Shown here piece by piece: positions 26,313-34,645 of a DNA stretch of 64,000 nucleotides; position 1 is the stretch's first letter; each line of letters begins with the position of its first letter. A program made the position numbers and the translations under genes. The DNA lies in NCBI RefSeq assembly GCF_042652965.1, contig NZ_JBHSHL010000013.1, forward strand, positions 83,180 through 147,179, given 5' to 3'. Source of the stretch: Filifactor villosus (lineage in GTDB: Bacteria > Bacillota > Clostridia > Peptostreptococcales > Filifactoraceae). The notes below the pieces were generated by a model that made no database searches, was not told where the DNA came from, and saw only the letters and a list, made by a program, of their open reading frames with translations.

Positions 26313-26837
26313 ATGCAGGAGCTGAACATAGGAGGAAAATTGCTTGATGAAGAGCAGATTGCTCAAAAAGTCAGAGAGATGGCAAAGGAGATCGAGGAAG
26401 AGTTCGAAGGAGAGGAGATTTATGTGATCGGGATCCTGAAGGGAGCATGTATCTTTGTTTCCGACCTGATCCGACACCTCAACTGCCCCGTTAAGCTCGA
26501 CTTTATGTCCTTGTCGAGTTACGGGATGTCCTTGGAGAGTTCGGGTGTAGTCAAGATCCTCAAGGACTTGGATATGGATATTGAAGGCAAAAACGTATTG
26601 GTGGTCGAGGACATCATCGATACGGGATTGACGATGGAGTATCTCAAGGGGTATCTGACAGCGAGGAAGTGCAAGAAGTTGAAGATCTGTACCCTGTTGG
26701 ACAAACCCGAGGGAAGAAAGTGTGATATCGTGGCGGATTTTACAGGCTTTCATCTGCCGGACGAATTTATTATAGGCTATGGCATCGACTGTCAGGAAAA
26801 TTATCGCAACCTGCCTTACATCGCCTATGTCAAATAG
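26313..26837 (+). CDS. hpt: Hypoxanthine phosphoribosyltransferase
   Basis: Purine salvage: converts hypoxanthine (and guanine) with PRPP to IMP/GMP. 174 residues, full length. The PRPP-binding motif VLVVEDIIDTGLTMEYL lies at about 95-111. The flexible-loop SLSSYGM segment precedes it. KPEGRKCDIVADFTGF, then FIIGYGIDCQENYRNLPYI close the fold. ATG 26313 with GAGGAGAGAG upstream. In many Bacillota hpt sits between tilS and ftsH; neither is here, so it is a separate transcription unit ending in its own terminator. Confidence 0.95.
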   Translation: MQELNIGGKLLDEEQIAQKVREMAKEIEEEFEGEEIYVIGILKGACIFVSDLIRHLNCPVKLDFMSLSSYGMSLESSGVVKILKDLDMDIEGKNVLVVEDIIDTGLTMEYLKGYLTARKCKKLKICTLLDKPEGRKCDIVADFTGFHLPDEFIIGYGIDCQENYRNLPYIAYVK

Positions 26838-26842
26838 GAGGA

Positions 26843-26878
26843 AGGGGTCTTTTCGAATACTTGGAGAGACCTCTTTTT
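26843..26878 (+). terminator. Rho-independent terminator after hpt
   Basis: AGGGGTCT (26843-26850) pairs with AGACCTCT (26867-26874) with one G-U pair, followed by TTTT. It begins 6 bp after the hpt stop. Confidence 0.65.
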
Positions 26879-27035
26879 GGATGGGATAGACTTTGTAACA
26901 ATGGTTTTTTCCTTTTTTTCAAATCATTTGCTATCTCTTACAATAGTTCGATCACTTTCACCGAACAACGCCTCCTTACTGTCTGCAAGTTCAAGTTTTC
27001 GGATCGTGGTTTCGGCGCATCGCCCCTGAGAAATA

Positions 27036-27120
27036 ATACTATTTTTCGATGGCGAAAAACTATGTTGTCTTCTATGGGTCACAGATTGTTTATATTCACT
27101 ATTCAAAAGAATAGTAGTAT
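27036..27120 (-). repeat. Family A repeat with internal deletion
   Basis: ATACTATTTTTCGATGGCGA runs directly into TCTTCTATGGGTCACAGATT and ends ATTCAAAAGAATAGTAGTAT. About 30 bp between the left terminus and the centre are missing compared with full copies. Confidence 0.75.
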
Positions 27121-27245
27121 AAGAGTGCAGTGCAGTCCGGACAAAGATATGTGAAATAAGTCAATTTTCACTTTTGTTTAACAAATTCATATAATTATAT
27201 GGTAGAATAATTCTATACAAACTATGAGGAAAGGGGAGGTGCGTT

Positions 27246-28322
27246 ATGTTAAACAGAATTATTCGAACTATTTTTTCGATTATCGGCGTAAGTTTGGGAG
27301 TGGCATTTTTCTTTTTCTTGAACAATGCCACATCGTTTACATCCCATGATAAGGTCATGCAGATCTTGCTTTTGATGCTCTTTGCCTTGAGTGGAGGTTA
27401 TGCGTTTTATTTAATAACACCGCTTTTTATGAGTACGACTTCCAAGTTTGCAACGAGGATAGAAAGAGAGATCTCAAGATTGACAATAGGAGATATTTTT
27501 GTAGGACTGATCGGGCTTAATATCGGACTTATTATTGCTTATTTTATTTCCGGTCTCGTACAGAAGATCCCCTTTGTCGGTATACCTTTGTCAGCTCTGA
27601 TCTACGTTTTTTTCGGCTATATCGGTTTAGTCCTTTCCTCAAAGAGGAAGGAGGATATCATCGTCTTCTTCTCGAATCTTCGTAAAAACAAAGAAACAAT
27701 GGAAAAACATCTGAACAAAAAAGACAGCGGTGCAAGCCCTAAGATCCTTGACACCAGTGTGATCATCGATGGGAGAATCGCCGATATTGCGGATACGGGT
27801 TTTGTTGAAGGAAAGTTCATTGTTCCCGAGTTTGTTTTGGAAGAACTGCGACATATTGCCGATTCGTCCGATGACTTGAAGCGGATGAAAGGAAGAAGAG
27901 GTTTGGACGTTCTAAACTCCATGCAGAGCAAGCAGACGGCAAATTTTGAGATCTCTTCTAAGGACTTTGAGGATGTCAAAGAGGTCGATATGAAACTTTT
28001 GAAGCTGGCTCAAACCATAAACGGAGTCGTGCTCACCAATGATTTCAACCTCAATAAAGTAGCACAATTTCAAGGGGTTCAGGTACTCAATGTCAACGAG
28101 TTGGCCAATGCGGTCAAACCGATCCTGCTTCCCGGAGAAGAATTGGAAGTTACCGTTCTAAAAGAGGGAAAGGAAGCAAATCAGGGTATCGCTTATCTCG
28201 ACGATGGAACTATGATCGTCATCGAGGGCGGAAGAAAGCTGGTAGGTCAGACAAAGACGGTCGTCGTAACATCGGTATTACAGACAGCGGCGGGCCGAAT
28301 GATATTTGCAAGATCAAAATAA
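27246..28322 (+). CDS. PIN and TRAM domain membrane protein (YacL family)
   Basis: A 358-residue protein with four N-terminal membrane segments (about 7-27, 36-58, 79-101, 104-126). A cytoplasmic PIN nuclease domain begins KILDTSVIIDGRIADI near residue 163 and has the acidic residues of the fold (D in LDTS, E in LEELRHIAD, D in LTNDFNLNK). A C-terminal TRAM domain follows (about 285-345, with EGKEANQGIAYLDDGTMIVI). YacL proteins are presumed membrane-tethered RNases; the target is unknown. GGGGAGGTG ribosome site. Probably cotranscribed with the hydrolase 19 bp downstream. Confidence 0.88.
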   Translation: MLNRIIRTIFSIIGVSLGVAFFFFLNNATSFTSHDKVMQILLLMLFALSGGYAFYLITPLFMSTTSKFATRIEREISRLTIGDIFVGLIGLNIGLIIAYFISGLVQKIPFVGIPLSALIYVFFGYIGLVLSSKRKEDIIVFFSNLRKNKETMEKHLNKKDSGASPKILDTSVIIDGRIADIADTGFVEGKFIVPEFVLEELRHIADSSDDLKRMKGRRGLDVLNSMQSKQTANFEISSKDFEDVKEVDMKLLKLAQTINGVVLTNDFNLNKVAQFQGVQVLNVNELANAVKPILLPGEELEVTVLKEGKEANQGIAYLDDGTMIVIEGGRKLVGQTKTVVVTSVLQTAAGRMIFARSK

Positions 28323-28341
28323 GACTTGGAGGAAGAAAAGT

Positions 28342-28887
28342 ATGAAGATGCAAAGAATAAAGAAGGAAAACACCGCTTTTTTGGTTATCGATATTCAGGA
28401 GAAGTTGTTTCCGATTATCCATGAGAAGGAGGCTCTGCTTAGAAATACAAAGATTTTGTTGGAACTGTGTGCGTCTTTTGACATCCCCGTGATTGCAACG
28501 GAGCAGTACGCGAAGGGCTTGGGGCATACCGTGGAAGAGATCGGTTCTTACATCCCGAAGGAGGAGGTCTATGAAAAGATGACCTTTTCCGCCTTTGCTC
28601 AGATCGAGGAGGTTTTAAAGAAGAAGGAGATTAAGACTCTCATCGTAGCAGGGATCGAAACTCATATCTGTGTCTATCAGACGATAAGGGATCTGATCAA
28701 TGCAGGCTACGAGGTGATCGTTCCTGTGGATGTTGTATCGTCGAGGACCCTTCAGAACAAAGAAGTGGGGCTGAATTTGATGAAGGAAATGGGAGCGCTC
28801 ATCACTTCCTGTGAAACTGTAGTCTTCGATGTGTTGGAAGAATCCGGCGGAGAGGTCTTTAAGAAGATGTCGAAACTGGTAAAATAA
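28342..28887 (+). CDS. Isochorismatase-family cysteine hydrolase
   Basis: A 181-residue alpha/beta hydrolase of the isochorismatase/nicotinamidase superfamily. The catalytic Asp is in FLVIDIQEKLFP, the Lys is near EEVYEKMTFSAF, and the nucleophilic Cys is in AGIETHICVYQT. It resembles the YcaC-like subgroup of unknown substrate; no enterobactin or NAD genes are adjacent. The ATG 28342 follows GGAGGAAG; the next Met (28348) is a weak alternative. It shares a transcript with the PIN-TRAM gene and ends at a strong terminator. Confidence 0.85.
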   Translation: MKMQRIKKENTAFLVIDIQEKLFPIIHEKEALLRNTKILLELCASFDIPVIATEQYAKGLGHTVEEIGSYIPKEEVYEKMTFSAFAQIEEVLKKKEIKTLIVAGIETHICVYQTIRDLINAGYEVIVPVDVVSSRTLQNKEVGLNLMKEMGALITSCETVVFDVLEESGGEVFKKMSKLVK

Positions 28888-28899
28888 ATCTGTATTACA

Positions 28900-28931
28900 A
28901 AGGACCGTAGCTTAGGGCTGCGGTCTTTTTT
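28900..28931 (+). terminator. Rho-independent terminator after the isochorismatase gene
   Basis: GACCGTAGC (28903-28911) pairs with GCTGCGGTC (28917-28925) with one G-U pair, then TTTTTT. Confidence 0.85.
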
Positions 28932-29044
28932 ATATACATTCGACTTGTTTTTTGTATCGATGTCTTTCGATAATGTTATATACTTACTAATATTTATGTT
29001 TGATGTCCATGATATCACGGAAGGAATTGTCCATCTTGTTGCTT

Positions 29045-29157
29045 ATACTACTATTCCTTTGAATAATGGATATCAACGATTTGCACTCCATAGAAGAGAA
29101 CACGAATTTTCGTGGTTGCAAAACAAATATAACCATACTTCTATCGAAGAATATTAT
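29045..29157 (+). repeat. Dispersed intergenic repeat, family A
   Basis: Starts ATACTACTATTCCTTTGAAT, includes ATCAACGATTTGCACTCCAT and ACCATACTTCTATCGAAGAA, ends ATATTATT. Full-length copy. Confidence 0.82.
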
Positions 29158-29292
29158 TAATCTGTACAATGATAAAGCAAGAGGTATATCGTCCGGTAAA
29201 ATTGTCCGCTTATACAGTTTTAAAAACCTAAGATCACTTAAGATATTCTCATTAAATGTATATTCTATACTTCTGACACTTCAAAAATAGAG

Positions 29293-29413
29293 CAGTATTG
29301 GCCGGTGCTCCCATATTATTATGGATATGTCTGTGCCCGTGAACACGAAGATGTGTTTTGTTGATCATGGACTCAAGCGCGTTGATACTTATCGTTCGAG
29401 CAGATAATAGTAT
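29293..29413 (-). repeat. Dispersed intergenic repeat, family A
   Basis: GCTCCCATATTATTATGGATATGTC...GAACACGAAGATG...GCAGATAATAGTAT aligns with the reverse strand of family A. It lies just upstream of the bioB regulatory region. Confidence 0.65.
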
Positions 29414-29452
29414 AAGCCCTATATTGACAAGGGAGGTCTTCTATGATAGGTT

Positions 29453-29486
29453 ATTGTAAACAAATAATAAATTTTATTTTTACAAT
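29453..29486. promoter_or_regulatory. Candidate BirA (biotin repressor) operator
   Basis: Inverted repeat TTGTAAA (29454-29460) and TTTACAA (29479-29485) separated by 18 bp, upstream of bioB. The half-site and spacing resemble BirA operators of Bacillota (TTGTWAAC-like arms). This rests on pattern and position only. Confidence 0.5.
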
Positions 29487-29565
29487 CATCTCTTATACCA
29501 CGGTTAAAGAATCTATAGTTATAAACAAGGGGATAAGAGGAAGGTATTCGAAGGGAGATACATCG

Positions 29566-30540
29566 ATGAGCAGGATACAGGAGTTGAAGAACAAGGTGAT
29601 GGAGGGAGGAATCATCTCAAGACAGGAGGCGCTGGAGCTATACCGCTCTCCTTTGGAAGAACTGTGTAAGGCCGCAAATGAGATCAGAGAAAGGTTTTGT
29701 AAGGAGGTCTTCGATGTCTGTACCATCGTCAATGCAAAGTCCGGAAGGTGTTCGGAGGACTGCAAGTACTGTTCACAGTCGGTGCACTACAAGACTCTCA
29801 GTTCGCAGTATCCTCTTCTTGACACCGAAGAGCTCAAGAAACAGGCGAAGTACAATGCGGATAGAGGAGTGCTTCGTTATTCTCTCGTAACTTCGGGGAG
29901 AGCTTTGGAAGGGCAGGAACTGGATCGGGTTTGCGAGAGCGTCAGGGAGATAAAGAAAGAAGTGGACATCGAGATCTGTGCTTCCTTCGGTCTTGTGGGC
30001 AAGGAGGCTTTAAGAAAGATGAAGGAGGCGGGGATCGGCAGGATCCACTGCAACCTGGAGAGTTCTGAGTCCTATTTTCCCAATATCTGCACAACACATA
30101 CCTACAGGGAAAAGATCGAGGTGATCCAAAATGCTCTCGAAGAGGGACTTTCGGTCTGTAGCGGAGGGATCATGGGTTTGGGAGAAACCGTAGAGGACAG
30201 GATTGATATGTTGATAGATCTTAGAGAATTGGGCATCCGTTCGATCCCTGTAAACTTTTTGAACCCCATACAGGGAACTCCCTATGAGAACAACGAAGCT
30301 CTGTGCGAAGAAGAAAAAAGACGGATTGTGGCAGTCTGTCGCTTTCTCCTTCCAAGGGCAGCCGTCAGGTTGGCAGGAGGAAGGGGGCTGTCGAAAGACA
30401 AGGGCAGGAGCTGTTTCAAGTCCGGAGCCAACGCTGTGATATCCGGAGATATGCTGACTACTGCCGGGATTACGATCGAAAAAGATATGGAGATGATCAA
30501 AGACTTGGGCTATAAGGTCGCTCTGTTTGATCAGGAGTAA
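29566..30540 (+). CDS. bioB: Biotin synthase
   Basis: Radical SAM enzyme that inserts sulfur into dethiobiotin. 324 residues from ATG 29566. The cluster cysteines are C62, C66 and C69 in GRCSEDCKYCSQS. Later motifs are VTSGRALEGQELDRV, HCNLESSESYFPNI, CSGGIMGLGET and NFLNPIQGTPYE. An upstream in-frame ATG (29443) with a good AGGGAGG site would add 41 residues. Those residues are unlike the family and span the candidate BirA operator, so I prefer 29566 (AAGGGAG). No other biotin genes are in the window, so dethiobiotin synthesis or uptake must be encoded elsewhere. Confidence 0.92.
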   Translation: MSRIQELKNKVMEGGIISRQEALELYRSPLEELCKAANEIRERFCKEVFDVCTIVNAKSGRCSEDCKYCSQSVHYKTLSSQYPLLDTEELKKQAKYNADRGVLRYSLVTSGRALEGQELDRVCESVREIKKEVDIEICASFGLVGKEALRKMKEAGIGRIHCNLESSESYFPNICTTHTYREKIEVIQNALEEGLSVCSGGIMGLGETVEDRIDMLIDLRELGIRSIPVNFLNPIQGTPYENNEALCEEEKRRIVAVCRFLLPRAAVRLAGGRGLSKDKGRSCFKSGANAVISGDMLTTAGITIEKDMEMIKDLGYKVALFDQE

Positions 30541-30652
30541 AGGGGAAGGGTTCTTGGAACGGATCTGTATAAGATCTTTTCTGAGGAGTTGTGGAACGGT
30601 CGAACAAAGAGATACCGTATTCTTATCATCGTTCTGTAGCTTGAACTCTGTA

Positions 30653-30695
30653 ATACCATTCTCCGATAGAAGTATGCTCATATCAGGGCAAAGCC
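30653..30695 (-). repeat. Family A repeat, terminal fragment
   Basis: ATACCATTCTCCGATAGAAG followed by TATGCTCATATCAGGG matches the left third of reverse-oriented family A copies. The remainder is missing. Confidence 0.5.
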
Positions 30696-30825
30696 GCACA
30701 AAGGGATATCTTACTTTTGCTATTGTTTTATACGGTACAAAAACCTTGTGAAATCAACATAAGAGTTTTATTTTTTGCGTGAAACCGATTCTTCTCTGTT
30801 TTTTTGATTTGTGAGGTGTCTCCTC

Positions 30826-30900
30826 CACTTATAAGCACAAAAAGTTTTATATCACCTGTAGAACAAGAGGTGTTGATATCGACAGTTTGAATGAATACCG
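30826..30900 (-). repeat. Family A repeat, partial and diverged
   Basis: ATAAGCACAAAAAGTTTTAT, CACCTGTAGAACAAGAGG and TGATATCGACAGTTTGAATG align with the copy at 13898-14009. The rest of the 30541-31110 gap has no gene. A TATAAT at 31075-31080 is a likely -10 for nadD, with only a weak -35 (TACAAT at 31052). Confidence 0.55.
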
Positions 30901-31110
30901 GGACAAAAATACGGTTGTGATAATTTTAATTTTCGGAACAATCCAAGTGTACTCTGTTTTTTCGATTTATGTGATATTGTTATAGTTCTATATGAAAGAT
31001 ACAAAAAATGAAGTAAAGAGCCGCCGGTTCTTTACTTTTTTATAATTATCATACAATTTTGTTGGAATTTCATGTATAATAGAAGAAAGTAAGGGTGAGG
31101 GGGAAGAAAC

Positions 31111-31722
31111 TTGGCTAAGGTCGGAATACTCGGAGGAACGTTTGACCCTATTCATATAGCACATCTCTACATTGCACAGGCCGCGAAGGACTATTTGGAT
31201 CTGGACAGGGTCGTTTTTATGCCGGCGCTGAACCCGCCTCACAAGGATTTTTCAAATATTACAACTTTTGAGCAACGCTATGAAATGACGAAGATGGGAA
31301 TTGAGGACAATCCCGATTTTTTCATCTCGGATCTGGAGGGTGAATTCAAAGAGAAGAAGTCCTATACCATCGATACTTTGAAGTACTTGAAAGAAAGACA
31401 TCCTCAGGATGAGCTGTTCTTCATCATAGGCTTGGACTCTCTGTATCAGTTACATACATGGCATAGGATAGGAGAAATATACAGGTATGCAACCTTCGTC
31501 TGCCTGACGAGACCCTACCTTGCGGACGAGTCGGTAGAGAGTAAACTGAAGTCGTTGAAGGAAAGGTATCATACCGATATCATATTTTTGCCGACGATCA
31601 AGATTGATGTGTCCTCTACGGTAATCCGTGAAGCGATCCGTGAGGGGCACACCGTGCAGTACCTCCTGCCGCGAAAGGTAGTGGAGTATATCTATGCAAA
31701 TGACCTGTATAGAGAGGATTGA
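31111..31722 (+). CDS. nadD: Nicotinate-nucleotide adenylyltransferase
   Basis: Joins nicotinate mononucleotide and ATP to form NaAD in NAD synthesis. 203 residues with the nucleotidyltransferase motif GGTFDPIHIAHL near the N-terminus, PHKDF, the FIIGLDSLYQLHTWHR nicotinate region, and SSTVIREAIREG (the ISSTxIR motif). The start is TTG 31111, after AGGGGGAAG. First gene of the conserved nadD-yqeK-LCP-rsfS cluster; its 3' end overlaps yqeK by 29 bp. Confidence 0.95.
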   Translation: MAKVGILGGTFDPIHIAHLYIAQAAKDYLDLDRVVFMPALNPPHKDFSNITTFEQRYEMTKMGIEDNPDFFISDLEGEFKEKKSYTIDTLKYLKERHPQDELFFIIGLDSLYQLHTWHRIGEIYRYATFVCLTRPYLADESVESKLKSLKERYHTDIIFLPTIKIDVSSTVIREAIREGHTVQYLLPRKVVEYIYANDLYRED

Positions 31723-32308
31723 AGATTTGAAAGAACAGTTATATCAAATATTGAAAAAAACGTTGAAACCCAAGCGTTACCTCCATGTTACGGGGGTAAT
31801 AGACACCGCCATAGCCCTCTGCGACAAATACGGTATTGACAGAGAAAAGGCGGAGCTTGCCGCCCTCTTTCACGACTATGCGAAGGAGTGGACGAAGGAG
31901 GAGTCTTTGGAGTTTTTCGAGAGAGAAGCCATAAGTCTCACCGAGTTGGAACTGCAATCTCCTCAACTGTGGCACGCGAGGGTGGCGGAGAAGATAGCGC
32001 AAGAGGAGTATGGGATCGGAGACGAGGATGTTTTGAATGCCGTTCGTTACCATACGACGGGCAGGGCGGGTATGAGCGAGTTGGAGATTTTGATAGCTCT
32101 TGCGGATTATATCGAGCCGAGCAGATCCTATCCGGGAGTAGAAGGACTTCGCCGAGCGGAGGAAGACTTAGGTATGAGGGAGGCCCTCTTGCAAGGGTTG
32201 AACCATACCATCGAGTATCTACTGAAGGAAGGTCAGTTGATCCATCCCGACACCTTGGAAGCGAGGAATGATTTGCTCCTTTCACGAAAACAAGCAGAAG
32301 GTAAGTAG
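31694..32308 (+). CDS. yqeK: HD-domain Ap4A hydrolase (symmetrical), YqeK family
   Basis: A 204-residue HD phosphohydrolase of the YqeK family, shown in other Bacillota to cleave diadenosine tetraphosphate symmetrically. Metal ligands are H in KRYLHVTGV, HD in AALFHDYAKEW, H in LWHARVAEKIA and H in VRYHTTGRAGMSELE, with the late ALADYIEPSR motif. The start is uncertain: ATG 31694 (GGAG 7 bp upstream) is used. ATG 31700 or TTG 31727, just after the nadD stop, would also fit, and the latter matches the family's usual N-terminal length. Confidence 0.9.
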   Translation: MQMTCIERIEDLKEQLYQILKKTLKPKRYLHVTGVIDTAIALCDKYGIDREKAELAALFHDYAKEWTKEESLEFFEREAISLTELELQSPQLWHARVAEKIAQEEYGIGDEDVLNAVRYHTTGRAGMSELEILIALADYIEPSRSYPGVEGLRRAEEDLGMREALLQGLNHTIEYLLKEGQLIHPDTLEARNDLLLSRKQAEGK

Positions 32309-32319
32309 GTTTACGAAAT

Positions 32320-33579
32320 ATGAAAAAAGCAATAAAGACAATTTTGATCACAATGGTTTCCGCTGCACTCATCGTGTCGGGAATCGTCGCCTTTTACTTA
32401 GAGAAGGACGAACAGGAAGTTAAGAAGAGAACGGAGTTTGAGCAGTATTGGCTCAATGCCGTGGAGGAAAAAAAGAGGGTCAATATTCTTTTGATGGGAG
32501 TCGATACCCTTGAGGAAGATACGACGGAAGAACATGCCAGGACCGACACAATGATGGTCTTGAGCGCCGATCCCGAGACAAAGACGGGATTCATCCTTTC
32601 GATACCTCGGGACAGCAGGGTAAAGATAGAGGGCAGACCCAAGAAGACGAAGATCAACCACGCTCACTCCAAGGGCGGTATCCCGCTTGCCGTATCGACG
32701 GTTAAGAAAACAACGGGGCTTGCGATCCATCACTATATCAGGGTCAACTATCAGGCGCTCACCAAGACCGTGGACGATGTCGGGGGAGTCGATGTCAACG
32801 TTCCCCAAGACATGGACTGGGACGACTATGCTGCAAACCTCCACATTCATCTCAAGGCGGGGCCTCAGACCCTCAATGGAGAGCAGGCTATGCAATTTAT
32901 TCGTTTTCGTAACGGTTATGCCAACAAGGACTTGGGAAGGATCGAGATGCAACAGTACTTTATGGAAATGCTCTTCCGCAAGATTATCTCTCCCCAGTCG
33001 ATCACGAAAATACCCAAGTATCTGGAGACCATGTATCAGTATGTGGACACCGACCTTTCAAAGAAGGAGTTGATATCGCTGGCTGCCACGGCGATCAAGT
33101 TGGATCCTGAAAGAATAGAGAAAAAAGTATTGCCGGGTAAGGCCAAGAATATTAACGGGATTTCTTACTATATCCTCGATGAAGAAAAACAGGCGGAGCT
33201 GATAAGTTACCTCCTGAAAGGAGATTATCCCGTTCAGAAACCTGTCATAGCACAGGAAGAAGCACCAATCGAGTTGGAAGAGGGTAAGGAGGAAGACAAG
33301 CCTCTGTATACCATCTTTGCTTATAACGGTTCGGGTAAGACCGGTGTTGCAAGAAGGGTGTCCGATTTATTGAAGATAGAGGATCTGCCTGTATCCTATA
33401 CGGGCAATGCGAGCAGATTCGATTATCAGGAGACTACGGTTTATTATAAGGACAATGAAAAGTTGGCAAAACAGGTGGGAGAAATTTTGGGTGTCGAAAG
33501 ACTCAAGGAAGGAACGAGGGCGGTCGACTACCGTGAACCCGACATCGTAGTAATCATAGGTTCGGACTTCAGCAAGTGA
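32320..33579 (+). CDS. LytR-CpsA-Psr (LCP) family protein with LytR_C domain
   Basis: LCP proteins transfer anionic polymers from a lipid carrier to peptidoglycan outside the membrane. 419 residues: a membrane anchor (about 5-27), the LCP domain (about 53-240) with ILLMGVDT, ARTDTMMVLSADPE, FILSIPRDSRV, KINHAHSKGG and IRFRNGYANKDLGRIEMQQ. A C-terminal LytR_C domain (about 325-418) follows, with YNGSGKTGVARRVSDLL and VVIIGSDFSK. The catalytic Arg/Asp pattern is intact. Starts 11 bp after yqeK. It belongs to the nadD-yqeK-LCP-rsfS operon seen in many Bacillota. Confidence 0.92.
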   Translation: MKKAIKTILITMVSAALIVSGIVAFYLEKDEQEVKKRTEFEQYWLNAVEEKKRVNILLMGVDTLEEDTTEEHARTDTMMVLSADPETKTGFILSIPRDSRVKIEGRPKKTKINHAHSKGGIPLAVSTVKKTTGLAIHHYIRVNYQALTKTVDDVGGVDVNVPQDMDWDDYAANLHIHLKAGPQTLNGEQAMQFIRFRNGYANKDLGRIEMQQYFMEMLFRKIISPQSITKIPKYLETMYQYVDTDLSKKELISLAATAIKLDPERIEKKVLPGKAKNINGISYYILDEEKQAELISYLLKGDYPVQKPVIAQEEAPIELEEGKEEDKPLYTIFAYNGSGKTGVARRVSDLLKIEDLPVSYTGNASRFDYQETTVYYKDNEKLAKQVGEILGVERLKEGTRAVDYREPDIVVIIGSDFSK

Positions 33580-33711
33580 TATAAAGATTCCTGAATTCGG
33601 ATAAATCAGCTACTTGTGTGAAGAGGGGAAGTTCGAGAAGGGCAGAATGCAAAAGTTTGGAGATGGATCATGGAAGATAAAGAAGAATAAAGAAACAGAA
33701 GGAGAGTGGGT

Positions 33712-34062
33712 ATGAATTATTTAAAGACGATTGTGGAAGCAATACAGGAAAAGCAGGGACGAAACATTTCCGTACTGGATATCAAGCAGATCTCCACCTT
33801 GTCGGACTACTTTGTTATTACGGATGCGGACAACGAAAGGCAGGCGGAGGCGATTGCCTATTTTGTGGAATCGGAAATGGAGAAAAATGGAGTAGAATGT
33901 CGTCAAAAAGAAGGATATGGAACAAGCAGATGGATCATTCTCGACTATGGTGAAGTCATGGTTCACATTTTCCATTCGGAAGAGAGAGAATTTTATAATC
34001 TTGAACGATTGTGGAAGGATGCGCCCTATGTAGACCTTGATGTCATCTGCTCCCAAGCATAG
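33712..34062 (+). CDS. rsfS: Ribosome silencing factor RsfS (RsfA/Iojap)
   Basis: Binds uL14 on the large subunit and blocks joining of subunits when nutrients are low. 116 residues, beginning MNYLKTIVEAIQEK, with DIKQISTLSDYFVITDADN, EGYGTSRWIILDYGEVMVHIF, split as two motifs, and FYNLERLWKDAP at the end, all family-typical. ATG 33712 follows AGGAGAG; an upstream GTG at 33706 is unlikely. It closes the nadD cluster, 132 bp after the LCP gene. Confidence 0.95.
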   Translation: MNYLKTIVEAIQEKQGRNISVLDIKQISTLSDYFVITDADNERQAEAIAYFVESEMEKNGVECRQKEGYGTSRWIILDYGEVMVHIFHSEEREFYNLERLWKDAPYVDLDVICSQA

Positions 34063-34088
34063 AAAAAGGGAACGGAAGTTCCCTTTTT
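34063..34088 (+). terminator. Rho-independent terminator after rsfS
   Basis: GGGAAC (34068-34073), loop GGAA, GTTCCC (34078-34083), then TTTTT. It starts directly at the stop codon. Confidence 0.85.
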
Positions 34089-34188
34089 ATGATGGAAGAT
34101 TTTTGATGCTGCCATCGGTCTGCACTCTTTATATCAACAACTTGTGCGAAGCAGCCTTGATATCCTTAACGCCGATATTCCAATACCT

Positions 34189-34260
34189 CATACTGTTCTC
34201 CGTTTAAAATGTAGGGGAAACAGAATATAGTTATCGGAAACCTTTTGAGTAATCGTAGAA
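34189..34260 (-). repeat. Family B repeat, partial
   Basis: ATACTGTTCTCCGTTTAAAATG and ACAGAATATAGTTATCGG match the left part of reverse-oriented family B copies. Confidence 0.5.
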
Positions 34261-34286
34261 TTTAAACTTCACGACCGGACAAATTT

Positions 34287-34513
34287 ATACTATTATTCCT
34301 TTGAGTTAGGGATATCGGAAACCTGTACTCAACAGAAGATAAGACGGATGTTCGTAGATATAAAGTAGACATGACCACACTTCTATTGGAAAATAATATT
34401 ATATGATTATCCGTTTGAGTTATCGATATCAAAACCTTTATGTCCCGCAGAAGACAGAACGGATTTTTGCAGTTTCGAAAAGGATATGAAATGCTTCTAT
34501 CGAAGAATAGTAT
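34287..34513 (+). repeat. Two family A repeats head to tail
   Basis: Copy one (34287-34400) starts ATACTATTATTCCTTTGAGTT and ends GGAAAATAATATT. Copy two (about 34398-34513) starts ATTATATGATTATCCGTTTG and ends CGAAGAATAGTAT. They share the terminal bases, so they abut or were inserted one into the end of the other. They lie between rsfS and the cggR promoter. Confidence 0.8.
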
Positions 34514-34554
34514 CAAACGCTGTTTATTTCCCTAAGAAAAAATACAAATAAAGA

Positions 34555-34583
34555 TTGATTTTTTTGTCAATTATGGGTATCAT
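34555..34583 (+). promoter_or_regulatory. Promoter of the cggR glycolytic operon
   Basis: TTGATT (34555-34560), 17-bp spacer, TATCAT (34578-34583). The predicted start of transcription near 34590 coincides with the first half of the CggR operator. Confidence 0.65.
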
Positions 34584-34588
34584 ACTTA

Positions 34589-34622
34589 TGGGACACAAAA
34601 TAAACGCGGGATAAAAATGTAC
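34589..34622 (+). promoter_or_regulatory. Candidate CggR operator
   Basis: TGGGACACAAAATAAACG followed by CGGGATAAAAATGTAC forms two direct repeats in the layout of the B. subtilis CggR operator (CGGGAC-N6-TGTC twice). It sits just downstream of the promoter and 24 bp before the cggR start, as expected for a roadblock repressor relieved by fructose-1,6-bisphosphate. Match is by pattern. Confidence 0.65.
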
Positions 34623-34645
34623 CCGCAAGTGAAAGAAGGGTAACC

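Noticed and set aside
34262..34516. Minus-strand frame across the two family A repeats
   Set aside because: Lies wholly in repeat DNA; similar frames arise in other copies and are not conserved as protein.
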